Assembly (NCBI GenBank): GCA_902826165.1
Contig: CADEDV010000021.1
Coordinates: forward strand, 37,486 to 72,074
Length of the DNA: 34,589 bases
Direction: 5' to 3'
Origin: an uncultured Bacteroidota bacterium
GTDB lineage: Bacteria; Bacteroidota; Bacteroidia; Chitinophagales; Chitinophagaceae
The notes under the pieces were generated by a model, which saw only the letters and a list, made by a program, of their open reading frames with translations, did no database searches and had not been told where the DNA came from. A program made the translations under genes and the position numbers. Positions 1-5,883 of the stretch are shown here, one piece after another. How positions within the stretch are numbered: position 1 is the first letter of the stretch; every line of letters begins with the position of its first letter.

Positions 1-1004
1 CGGTAGATATTTAAATACATCGCTTCATCATCATTCAGATAGTTTTCTGTCTTCAATGCCTGGCGGAATGTTTTTTCACTGGTCAGTCCTTCCAGGGTAA
101 AATTGAGAAACCCTTTTTTTGCTAACGGTACACCAAAATTCACACTGCCGGAAAAAGCATTACCATCTAATTTTTTATCACTTTCGTAATCTCTTTTCAA
201 CTGCGGTTCATAAGCCGTGTTGAATTTAGGATCAAGATAACCGGACCAGCCAAGGTTACCACTTACCTGGTTTACATTTTTCTTCATCACTAAGTTGATC
301 ACCCCGGCGATGGCGTCAGAACCATATTGAGCCGAAGCGCCATCTCTTAATATTTCCACCCGGTCGATTGCACCGGCAGGGATCGCATTCAGGTCAGTAC
401 CGGAATTACCACGGCCTCTTGTTCCAAACACGGCTACAAAAGCGGTCTGGTGACGGCGTTTACCATTTACTAATACTAAGGTTTGATCTGGCCCCAGTCC
501 ACGCAAAGTGGCGAGATCCACATGGTCGGCCCCATCGCTGCCGCTTTGTTTATTATAGTTGAGAGAAGGAGCTGCCACGTTCAGGATCGAAGTAAGATCC
601 ATACGGGCTGTTGGCATACCTACCTGTCCCACATTCACGATATCAACCGGAACCGGTGTTTCTGTTTTCACCCTTCCGCCGGTACGTGTACCCACCATGA
701 CCACCTGGCCCAATTCGGTGGAATTCGCCTCAAGGGCAACACTCACGGGGCCGCTACCCGCCTTTACTGTTTGGGTAAAATAACCCACCATGGATATCTC
801 CAGCTCATCACCGGCTGTGCCGGCCAGGCTGAAACTTCCATCGTTACCAGTGGTGGTAGTGCGGTTATTTTTTTTATTGGTAATATTTACACCGGCCAGT
901 GGTAAACCATCCTTGTCAAGGACTTTACCGGTAAGGAGTTGCTGCGCAAAGGCAGCAGTAAAAATAAAAAAGACAGCGAACAGCAGTAGTATCGCTTTTC
1001 TCAT
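1..1004 (-). CDS. TonB-dependent receptor, N-terminal part (gene runs off the window)
   Basis: Outer-membrane TonB-dependent receptor, of which about 334 N-terminal residues are visible; the barrel lies beyond position 1. The frame is open from ATG at 1004. Residues 1-21 form a signal peptide ending in TAAFAQQ. Residues about 22-90 resemble the carboxypeptidase-regulatory-like domain common on Bacteroidota receptors (GKVLDKDGLPLAGVNI). A plug domain follows at about 115-240, with LRGLGPDQTLVLVNGKRRH and the closing signature RVEILRDGASAQYGSDAIAG. Receptors of this class import large ligands such as siderophores, cobalamin or glycans using TonB energy. The plug lacks anything I recognise as specific to a substrate, and no SusD partner is visible because the downstream side is outside the window. 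No good -7 box is seen upstream; TATATTTA is a weak candidate. The class is secure, the substrate unknown. Confidence 0.93.
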   Translation of the reverse strand, partial: MRKAILLLFAVFFIFTAAFAQQLLTGKVLDKDGLPLAGVNITNKKNNRTTTTGNDGSFSLAGTAGDELEISMVGYFTQTVKAGSGPVSVALEANSTELGQVVMVGTRTGGRVKTETPVPVDIVNVGQVGMPTARMDLTSILNVAAPSLNYNKQSGSDGADHVDLATLRGLGPDQTLVLVNGKRRHQTAFVAVFGTRGRGNSGTDLNAIPAGAIDRVEILRDGASAQYGSDAIAGVINLVMKKNVNQVSGNLGWSGYLDPKFNTAYEPQLKRDYESDKKLDGNAFSGSVNFGVPLAKKGFLNFTLEGLTSEKTFRQALKTENYLNDDEAMYLNIY

Positions 1005-1118
1005 ACAGTTGGTTTTAGTTAACAATGATTAAATATAAAATAAATCTGCAAATGATACAATTTGATAACAAGCGTTATTAACTGTTCATACAGGCAAAGC
1101 AAGAGAAGGGAAAAGTAT

Positions 1119-1162
1119 CCTTACCAAATTGCCCCTTTCGCTAATTGGCAAATTTGGCAAGG
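1119..1162 (-). terminator. Long imperfect hairpin just after the aminotransferase stop codon
   Basis: Bases 1119-1133 pair with 1147-1162, with one mismatch and one bulged base, around a 13-nt loop. On the minus strand the hairpin begins 2 nt after the aminotransferase stop codon (1165-1167). It is followed on that strand by ATACTTTTCC rather than a clean T run, so it may be a weak terminator or a 3'-end stabiliser. It lies between the aminotransferase and TonB-receptor genes, which share the same orientation. Confidence 0.5.
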
Positions 1163-1164
1163 GG

Positions 1165-2391
1165 TCATTTTTCAGCAGCGGCTACTTTTTTGGAAGGCGC
1201 CAACTTACCGGGATACGCTTCCAGTGCTTTTTCCAGGCAATCCATCGCTGCATTCAGTGCGTCGAGGTTCAACACATAGGCCAGTCGTACTTCATTTTTA
1301 CCCAGGCCGGCTGTTCCATAAAAACCGGTGGCAGGAGCCAGCATCACCGTCGCATTATTATAAGAGAAATTTTCCAGCAGCCACTGGCAAAATGTATCGC
1401 TGTCATCAATCGGTAAACGGGCTATCGCATAGAAAGCACCACCGGGATTGGGACAGAAAACTCCGGGCATTGCATTCAGCCGCTGCACCAGTAAATTTCT
1501 TCTCCGTAAATATTCCGCCTTTGGCGCATCAAAATAACTGGCCGGGAGATCCACCGCTGCTTCACCCATGATCTGGGCCAGGCCGGGAGGGCTTAATCTG
1601 GCCTGTGCAAATTTCATGGCCGCATCATACACTTCTTTATTCTTCGTGACAAATGCACCGAGCCTGGCACCGCAGGCACTGTATCGTTTGGAAATCGTAT
1701 CCATCAATACCACATGCTGATCTAATCCATCCAGGTGCATGGCACTTACATACTCTCCGTCATAACAAAACTCCCGGTAGGCTTCGTCGCTGAAGAGGTA
1801 TAAATTATGTTGGATGCAAATAAGTTTCAGGGCTTCCATTTCTTCCCGGCTGTACAAATAACCTGTTGGATTATTCGGGCTGCAGATAATGATCGCCTTG
1901 GTTTTGCTTGTAATTACTTTTTCGAAATCAGCAATCGGGGGCAGGGCGAATCCTGTTTCTATGTTTGAAGTGATGGGTACCACGTTCACCCCGGCTGCAC
2001 AGGCAAAACCATTATAGTTGGCATAGAAAGGTTCTGGAATGATCACTTCATCCCCGGGGTTCAGGCAGGTGAAAAAGCCAAACATAATGGCTTCACTGCC
2101 ACCGGTGGTAATGAGTATCTGGTCGTGACGGACATCAATGCCCACACTTTTATAGTACTGCACCAGTTTGCGGCGGTAGCTTTCATTACCGGCACTATGG
2201 CTGTACTCCAGTGTTTTTATATCTGCCTGTCGCACTGCATCCAAAATAGCAGGCGGTGTTTCAATATCCGGCTGGCCGATATTGAGGTGATATACTTTAA
2301 GTCCTTTCTTCTTGGCGGCCTCAGCGTAGGGCACCAGTTTCCGTATTGGGGAAGCTGGCATCTGCTGACCACGGGTAGAAATGTTTAGCAT
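1165..2391 (-). CDS. Pyridoxal-phosphate-dependent aminotransferase (class I/II, aspartate-aminotransferase-like)
   Basis: Fold-type I PLP aminotransferase of 408 residues, the usual length. The visible signatures are YHLNIGQPDIETPP near residue 35, SPNNPTGYLYSREE near 175, and ISKRYSACGARLGAF with the probable Schiff-base lysine at K235. The family transfers an amino group between an amino acid and a 2-oxoacid in the cytoplasm; the exact substrate cannot be read from sequence. The N-terminal segment before MPASPIRKL (start at 2391) resembles the N-terminus I recall for Bacteroidota homologues, which favours 2391 over the internal ATG at 2361. A perfect -7 box (TACCTTTG) ends only 4 nt before this ATG, so the message may be leaderless. 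The C-terminus ends in a Lys/Ala-rich tail after KALEAYPGKL. A hairpin follows the stop codon. Confidence 0.93.
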   Translation of the reverse strand: MLNISTRGQQMPASPIRKLVPYAEAAKKKGLKVYHLNIGQPDIETPPAILDAVRQADIKTLEYSHSAGNESYRRKLVQYYKSVGIDVRHDQILITTGGSEAIMFGFFTCLNPGDEVIIPEPFYANYNGFACAAGVNVVPITSNIETGFALPPIADFEKVITSKTKAIIICSPNNPTGYLYSREEMEALKLICIQHNLYLFSDEAYREFCYDGEYVSAMHLDGLDQHVVLMDTISKRYSACGARLGAFVTKNKEVYDAAMKFAQARLSPPGLAQIMGEAAVDLPASYFDAPKAEYLRRRNLLVQRLNAMPGVFCPNPGGAFYAIARLPIDDSDTFCQWLLENFSYNNATVMLAPATGFYGTAGLGKNEVRLAYVLNLDALNAAMDCLEKALEAYPGKLAPSKKVAAAEK

Positions 2392-2395
2392 GGAG

Positions 2396-2403
2396 CAAAG
2401 GTA
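2396..2403 (-). promoter_or_regulatory. Candidate -7 box (TACCTTTG) for the aminotransferase gene
   Basis: Read on the minus strand this is TACCTTTG, an exact match to the Bacteroidota -7 consensus TAnnTTTG. It ends 4 nt before the ATG at 2391. No TTTG is present about 20 bp upstream; that place is occupied by the octamer repeat at 2414-2445. Transcription would be expected to start at or next to the ATG. Confidence 0.5.
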
Positions 2404-2413
2404 AGACGGGAAT

Positions 2414-2445
2414 AGTTAATTAGTTAACCAGTTAATGGGTTAATA
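2414..2445. repeat. Tandem octamer repeat, four units (consensus AGTTAATN)
   Basis: Four contiguous 8-bp units start at 2414, 2422, 2430 and 2438. All contain GTTAA; they differ mainly in the last two bases, and the fourth begins with G. The array begins 10 bp upstream of the aminotransferase -7 box and covers where its upstream promoter element would be. It is short and imperfect, but the strict 8-bp period is clear. Confidence 0.6.
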
Positions 2446-2733
2446 AGGGGGCTTGTAGTTTGAACTACTCCGCCTGTTATTGCTGATGCATAGCATAACT
2501 GAAATCTTTGAAATACTTGCAGTCATGTACTAAGTCAGGTAACAGGTAATATGTGTATGCAGGAGAACCGTTTCCATTTTCACGCCCAACCTCAAACCAG
2601 CAACAATAAACTTCAAACTCTACGTATATCAGCAATTCCACTTAGCATTTTGGCGGGAATTACTGTGTAGTCATTTAATAAGTACTACAAAACAATCCTA
2701 TTTACTTCTATTTTTTTGGGTAACAAGGTTTGG
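2446..2733. other. Intergenic region between divergent aminotransferase and sigma-factor genes
   Basis: No gene can be supported here. A 39-codon frame at 2551-2670 (plus) has no recognisable family and no start signals. I see no tRNA, no strong terminator and no long inverted repeat. The right end leads into the T-rich upstream region of the sigma-factor gene. Confidence 0.5.
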
Positions 2734-2741
2734 TTTCTTTG
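2734..2741 (+). promoter_or_regulatory. Weak candidate -7 box (TTTCTTTG) upstream of the sigma-factor gene
   Basis: TTTCTTTG differs from TAnnTTTG at one fixed base. A TTTG lies at 2715-2718, 15 bp upstream, which is shorter than the usual 19-21 bp. If used, it would give a leader of about 60 nt before the ATG at 2807. Confidence 0.3.
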
Positions 2742-2806
2742 TATCAATCCTCCCTGTGAAAGCAAAACCCTATTTGCTTCACCCTTTTAAACCGAACCTT
2801 ATGTCA

Positions 2807-3676
2807 ATGCGACAGCTTAAGATCAGCAATGCTATCACCAGCCGTGAATCCCCCAGTCTCGCCAAGTATCTCCAGGAAATCAGTAAACTGCCCATGCTTA
2901 CACCCGATGAGGAAACAGACCTCACCCGCCGCATCAAACAGGGAGATAGAGTGGCTCTCGACAAACTTACCCAGGCCAATCTTCGTTTCGTGGTTTCTGT
3001 AGCCAAGAAATACCAGGGCCAGGGATTACAACTGGCCGACCTCATCAACGAAGGCAATATTGGCCTGATACAGGCCGCCCACCGGTTTGATGAGACCCGT
3101 GGGTTTAAATTCATTTCTTTTGCTGTGTGGTGGATACGGCAAAGTATTGTGCAGGCGATCACCGATAAATCAAGACTGGTACGGGTACCTCTCAACAAGG
3201 TTAACCTCAACAGCCAGTTGCGCCAGGCGCAGCAGGCTATGGAACAGCAGTTGGAGAGGCTTCCCTCTGCTGATGAACTGGCCGAGCAACTGCAGCTCCC
3301 GGCAAAAGAAGTGACCGACGGTCTCGGTTGTTTTACCCGCCCTGTCAGTCTGGATGCACCGGTCGTGGAAGAGGAAGAAGGCAGCTTGCTGGATACCTTG
3401 GAAAACCCGGATGCCGGTAAAGAGAACGAGGTCTTTATTACGGTGGAATCCTTAAAGACCGAGATCGGCCGCACCCTGGACCAACTCACCGAACGGCAGC
3501 GGCAAACACTTTGTTATTTCTTCGGCATCGGCCAGGATCATTCTCTTTCCCTGGATGATATTGCCATGAAATTCGACCTCACCACCGAACGGGTGCGGCA
3601 GATCAAAGACAAAGCCCTGGAAAAATTAAGGGCCCTGCCCAATTTTAATTTATTAAGAACGTATTTAGGAGCATAA
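2807..3676 (+). CDS. RpoD-like sigma-70 factor (divergent paralogue)
   Basis: Sigma-70 family factor of 289 residues from this start. That matches the short primary sigma factors of Bacteroidota, which lack region 1.1 and begin MRQLKI, so 2807 is preferred over ATG 2801 or GTG 2756. Region 1.2 is SPSLAKYLQEISKLPMLTPD. Region 2 is well conserved (NLRFVVSVAKKY, LINEGNIGLIQAAHRFDE, FAVWWIRQSI). Region 4.2 has TTERVRQIKDKALEKLR. Compared with the canonical housekeeping protein as I recall it, region 3 (VRVPLNKVNLNSQLRQAQQ) and region 4 (TLCYFFGIGQDHSLSLDDIA) are clearly divergent, and the usual TRERVRQI reads TTERVRQI. I therefore think this is a group-2-like paralogue rather than the main RpoD. 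It is monocistronic, with a strong terminator directly downstream. Confidence 0.9.
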   Translation: MRQLKISNAITSRESPSLAKYLQEISKLPMLTPDEETDLTRRIKQGDRVALDKLTQANLRFVVSVAKKYQGQGLQLADLINEGNIGLIQAAHRFDETRGFKFISFAVWWIRQSIVQAITDKSRLVRVPLNKVNLNSQLRQAQQAMEQQLERLPSADELAEQLQLPAKEVTDGLGCFTRPVSLDAPVVEEEEGSLLDTLENPDAGKENEVFITVESLKTEIGRTLDQLTERQRQTLCYFFGIGQDHSLSLDDIAMKFDLTTERVRQIKDKALEKLRALPNFNLLRTYLGA

Positions 3677-3726
3677 GTGTCTGACACATTTGCTCCGCAA
3701 CTCATTTTATGAGAAAGCAGAGTCAC

Positions 3727-3755
3727 AATCCCGGGTTTGGCCCGGGATTTTTTTT
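3727..3755 (+). terminator. Rho-independent terminator of the sigma-factor gene
   Basis: AATCCCGGG (3727-3735) pairs perfectly with CCCGGGATT (3741-3749) across a 5-nt loop, followed by a T run to 3755. It lies 50 bp after the sigma-factor stop codon and separates it from the ArsR operon. Confidence 0.9.
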
Positions 3756-3826
3756 ACCACAGTTTTGTCATTTCTATCTTACTGTTCCCCATTCGCCGTC
3801 TCTCTTTTAATAAAAAGTAAAAAAAA

Positions 3827-3858
3827 TTTGCGTAGTTAAATAGCTACATATATATTTG
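3827..3858 (+). promoter_or_regulatory. Bacteroidota-type promoter of the ArsR operon (TTTG-N20-TATATTTG)
   Basis: TTTG at 3827-3830 and TATATTTG at 3851-3858 are separated by exactly 20 bp, fitting the known -33/-7 consensus of this phylum at every fixed base. Transcription would begin near 3863-3865, giving a leader of about 12-14 nt before the ATG at 3877. Confidence 0.8.
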
Positions 3859-3876
3859 TAGTCAAATAGCTACATA
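3832..3876. repeat. Two 19-bp direct repeats, probable ArsR operators
   Basis: Copy 1 is GTAGTTAAATAGCTACATA (3832-3850). Copy 2 (3858-3876) differs only at its sixth base (C for T). The period is 26 bp. Each copy contains an imperfect 16-bp palindrome with GTAG/CTAC arms. Copy 1 fills the spacer between the -33 and -7 elements; copy 2 covers the expected start of transcription and abuts the ATG. This is the position expected for autorepression by the winged-helix dimer encoded immediately downstream; binding itself is inferred. Confidence 0.75.
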
Positions 3877-4200
3877 ATGAATTTAAGAAGAGATGTATTT
3901 CAGGCTATAGCGGACCCTACAAGAAGGGCGATACTGCTGCTGGTTGCATCGCAGTCCATGACAGCGGGTTCCATAGCCGCCAACTTTGATACAGCCAGGC
4001 CCACCGTTTCCAAACACCTGCAAATACTCACCGAGTGTGAATTGCTTCAACAGGAGCAAAATGGCCGGGAGATGCACTACTTCCTCAATGCAAAAAAGAT
4101 GAAAGAAGTAGCCGACTTTATTGAACCCTTCCGCAATATGTGGGATGATAGATTCAATAAACTTGAAGCGGTAATGAAAAAATACAAACCTAAAAAATAA
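3877..4200 (+). CDS. ArsR-family winged-helix transcriptional repressor
   Basis: Small winged-helix DNA-binding protein of 107 residues, the usual size for the family. The opening [17 protein letters not shown] is the typical ArsR start. The recognition helix region is [20 protein letters not shown] (about residues 35-54), and a beta wing follows ([17 protein letters not shown]). The metal-binding ELCVCDL motif of arsenic or cadmium sensors is absent, so it belongs to the non-metal group commonly paired with SRPBCC proteins. It is the first gene of a three-gene operon, with 6-nt gaps between genes. Its promoter is bracketed by two operator-like repeats, which points to autoregulation. The ligand or signal is unknown. 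Confidence 0.92.
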   Translation: MNLRRDVFQAIADPTRRAILLLVASQSMTAGSIAANFDTARPTVSKHLQILTECELLQQEQNGREMHYFLNAKKMKEVADFIEPFRNMWDDRFNKLEAVMKKYKPKK

Positions 4201-4206
4201 GGCGCT

Positions 4207-4671
4207 ATGGAAAAGAAAACCAATATACACGCCGAAGATGGCAAACAGGAAATTGTAATTACAAGAGAATTTGATTTGCCTTTGGAATTATTATTTAAAG
4301 CGTATGAGGAACCGGAAATTGTGGAGCAATGGATGGGAACCAAAGTACTGAAACTGGAAAATAAAAAACACGGCAGTTACCAGTTTGAAACAACCGATCC
4401 ACTGGGAAACAAACACGGATTCAACGGCGTGATACAGGAGTTCGTACCGGAACAAAAGATCACCCGGACATTTGAAATGGAGAATACGTCATTTGCACCG
4501 TGGCTTGAGTTTTTAGAATTTGAAAAACTGGGTGAGGACAAAAGCAGGCTCACTATACATGTAGTGTACAAATCGGTTGCACTCCGGGACCAGTTGCTGC
4601 GGTTACCTTTTGCACAGGGCATCAACATGGCTCATAACCGGATTCAGGAAATTGTAAGTAAACTAAAATAA
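4207..4671 (+). CDS. SRPBCC / AHSA1-like domain protein
   Basis: Protein of 154 residues matching the START-like SRPBCC fold, AHSA1 (activator of Hsp90 ATPase 1-like) branch. Typical features are the opening VITREFDLPLELLFKAYEEP, then EQWMG near residue 42, and the core GFNGVIQEFVPEQKITRTFE. The fold encloses a hydrophobic ligand cavity; no enzymatic residues can be assigned. It starts 6 nt after the ArsR stop codon and ends 6 nt before the DoxX-like gene, so all three are almost certainly cotranscribed. ArsR-SRPBCC pairs are widespread in bacteria, but the role of this operon is not established. The protein has no signal peptide and should be cytoplasmic. Confidence 0.9.
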   Translation: MEKKTNIHAEDGKQEIVITREFDLPLELLFKAYEEPEIVEQWMGTKVLKLENKKHGSYQFETTDPLGNKHGFNGVIQEFVPEQKITRTFEMENTSFAPWLEFLEFEKLGEDKSRLTIHVVYKSVALRDQLLRLPFAQGINMAHNRIQEIVSKLK

Positions 4672-4677
4672 TTTATT

Positions 4678-5061
4678 ATGAAAAAGCGAGGTAAAATCAT
4701 CTACTGGATTGCTACAGGCTGGCTTGCATTAGGAATGCTCTCAACTGGGATAATACAGGTATTAAAAGTGAAAGAGGAAGCCGATATGTTTACACATTTG
4801 GGCTACCCGCTTTATTTTTTAACCCTGCTGGCTGTTTGGAAGTTTTTAGGAGTGGTAGCGGTGCTGATCCCAAAATTTCCGCTGCTTAAAGAATGGGCTT
4901 ATGCAGGATTCTTCTTTACTATGTCTGGTGCTGTCATTTCGCATTTAGCTTGTGGGGATGCTGCGAAAGATTTATTTGGACCAATATTATTACTGATTCT
5001 GACAGTGGTATCCTGGTATTTCAGGCCTGCAGACAGGAAATTTATTTCAATTAGCCGGTAA
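4678..5061 (+). CDS. DoxX-like integral membrane protein
   Basis: Membrane protein of 127 residues with four hydrophobic segments: about residues 7-26 (IIYWIATGWLALGMLSTGII), 43-65, 73-95 and 102-118. The segment MFTHLGYPLYFLTLLAVWKFLGVVAVL is characteristic of the DoxX-like family, which relates to the DoxD/DoxX quinone-linked membrane subunits. No catalytic site can be named. It is the third gene of the ArsR operon, following the SRPBCC gene by 6 nt, and so is likely controlled by the same repressor. A small single-domain DoxX protein next to an SRPBCC protein is a common arrangement in Bacteroidota. The family call is good; the function is unknown. Confidence 0.85.
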   Translation: MKKRGKIIYWIATGWLALGMLSTGIIQVLKVKEEADMFTHLGYPLYFLTLLAVWKFLGVVAVLIPKFPLLKEWAYAGFFFTMSGAVISHLACGDAAKDLFGPILLLILTVVSWYFRPADRKFISISR

Positions 5062-5119
5062 AGGGATAGAATAAAATTTAAGGTTGATGTATATTTAAGT
5101 AAAGAATTAATGAGAAAAA

Positions 5120-5695
5120 ATGAGCAAGCTAAATAGTAATAAAAAGAAATTGCCAGCTGAACTACAGCAAGAACTACTCAGTGTATTAAAAACCCGGTTT
5201 GAAAAAAATAGCCAGCGTCATAAAGGCCTAGACTGGGCTAAAGTGCAGACCCGGCTGGAAGCAAATCCAGGAAAGCTCTGGTCACTTGATGAAATGGAAA
5301 ACACCGGTGGTGAGCCGGATGTTGTAGGATTTGATAAAAAGACGGGGGAATATATCTTTTACGATTGCGCCGCAGAAAGCCCTGCCGGACGCCGGAGTGT
5401 TTGTTATGATCATGAGGCGCTGGAGAAAAGGAAAGAAAATAAACCCAAAAACAGTGCGATGGGTATGGCAGCAGATATGGGGATTGAACTTTTAACAGAA
5501 GAAAAGTACCGGGAATTGCAGCAATTGGGAAAGATTGATACCAAAACATCGAGCTGGATAGTGACACCTCCGGCTATAAGGAAACTGGGCGGTGCCCTTT
5601 TTGCTGATTACCGCTATGGCACCATCTTCGTCTATCACAATGGCGCAGAATCGTATTATGCGGCCCGGGGATTCCGGGGCTCGCTGAGGGTGTAA
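5120..5695 (+). CDS. DUF4256 domain protein
   Basis: Cytoplasmic protein of 191 residues matching what I know as DUF4256. Landmarks are LLSVLKTRFEKNSQRHKGLDW near the N-terminus, MENTGGEPDVVGFDKKTGEY around residue 60, and ESPAGRRSVCYDHEAL around 90. Near the end are SSWIVTPPAIRKLGGALFAD and AESYYAARGFRGSLRV. The length is normal for the family and no signal peptide or membrane segment is present. The function of the domain is not established. It starts 58 nt after the DoxX-like gene in the same direction, so it could be read through from the ArsR operon. A TATATTTA sequence about 25 bp upstream could also act as its own weak -7 element. Confidence 0.85.
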   Translation: MSKLNSNKKKLPAELQQELLSVLKTRFEKNSQRHKGLDWAKVQTRLEANPGKLWSLDEMENTGGEPDVVGFDKKTGEYIFYDCAAESPAGRRSVCYDHEALEKRKENKPKNSAMGMAADMGIELLTEEKYRELQQLGKIDTKTSSWIVTPPAIRKLGGALFADYRYGTIFVYHNGAESYYAARGFRGSLRV

Positions 5696-5883
5696 GTATT
5701 TTCCAACCTGAACGCAAATTATTCCATAGCCCAGTAGCATTTACTTTCACTGATGTAAGAAACCGACAGCCGCCTCCTGTCTGCTATTACCTGGTTGTCC
5801 ATTGCCAAGGGTACACAACCCCTCATCATAATTCAACTGCAATTACCTTTCTGGAGGAGTAAATTGGAGTAAAACACTGTATC

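Noticed and set aside
2551-2670. 39-codon open frame in the aminotransferase/sigma gap
   Set aside because: No start signals, no recognisable family, ordinary chance length.
2779-3489. 236-codon open frame antisense to the sigma-factor gene
   Set aside because: It is Ser- and Arg-rich, has no domain, and fully overlaps a conserved gene; typical of an antisense shadow frame.
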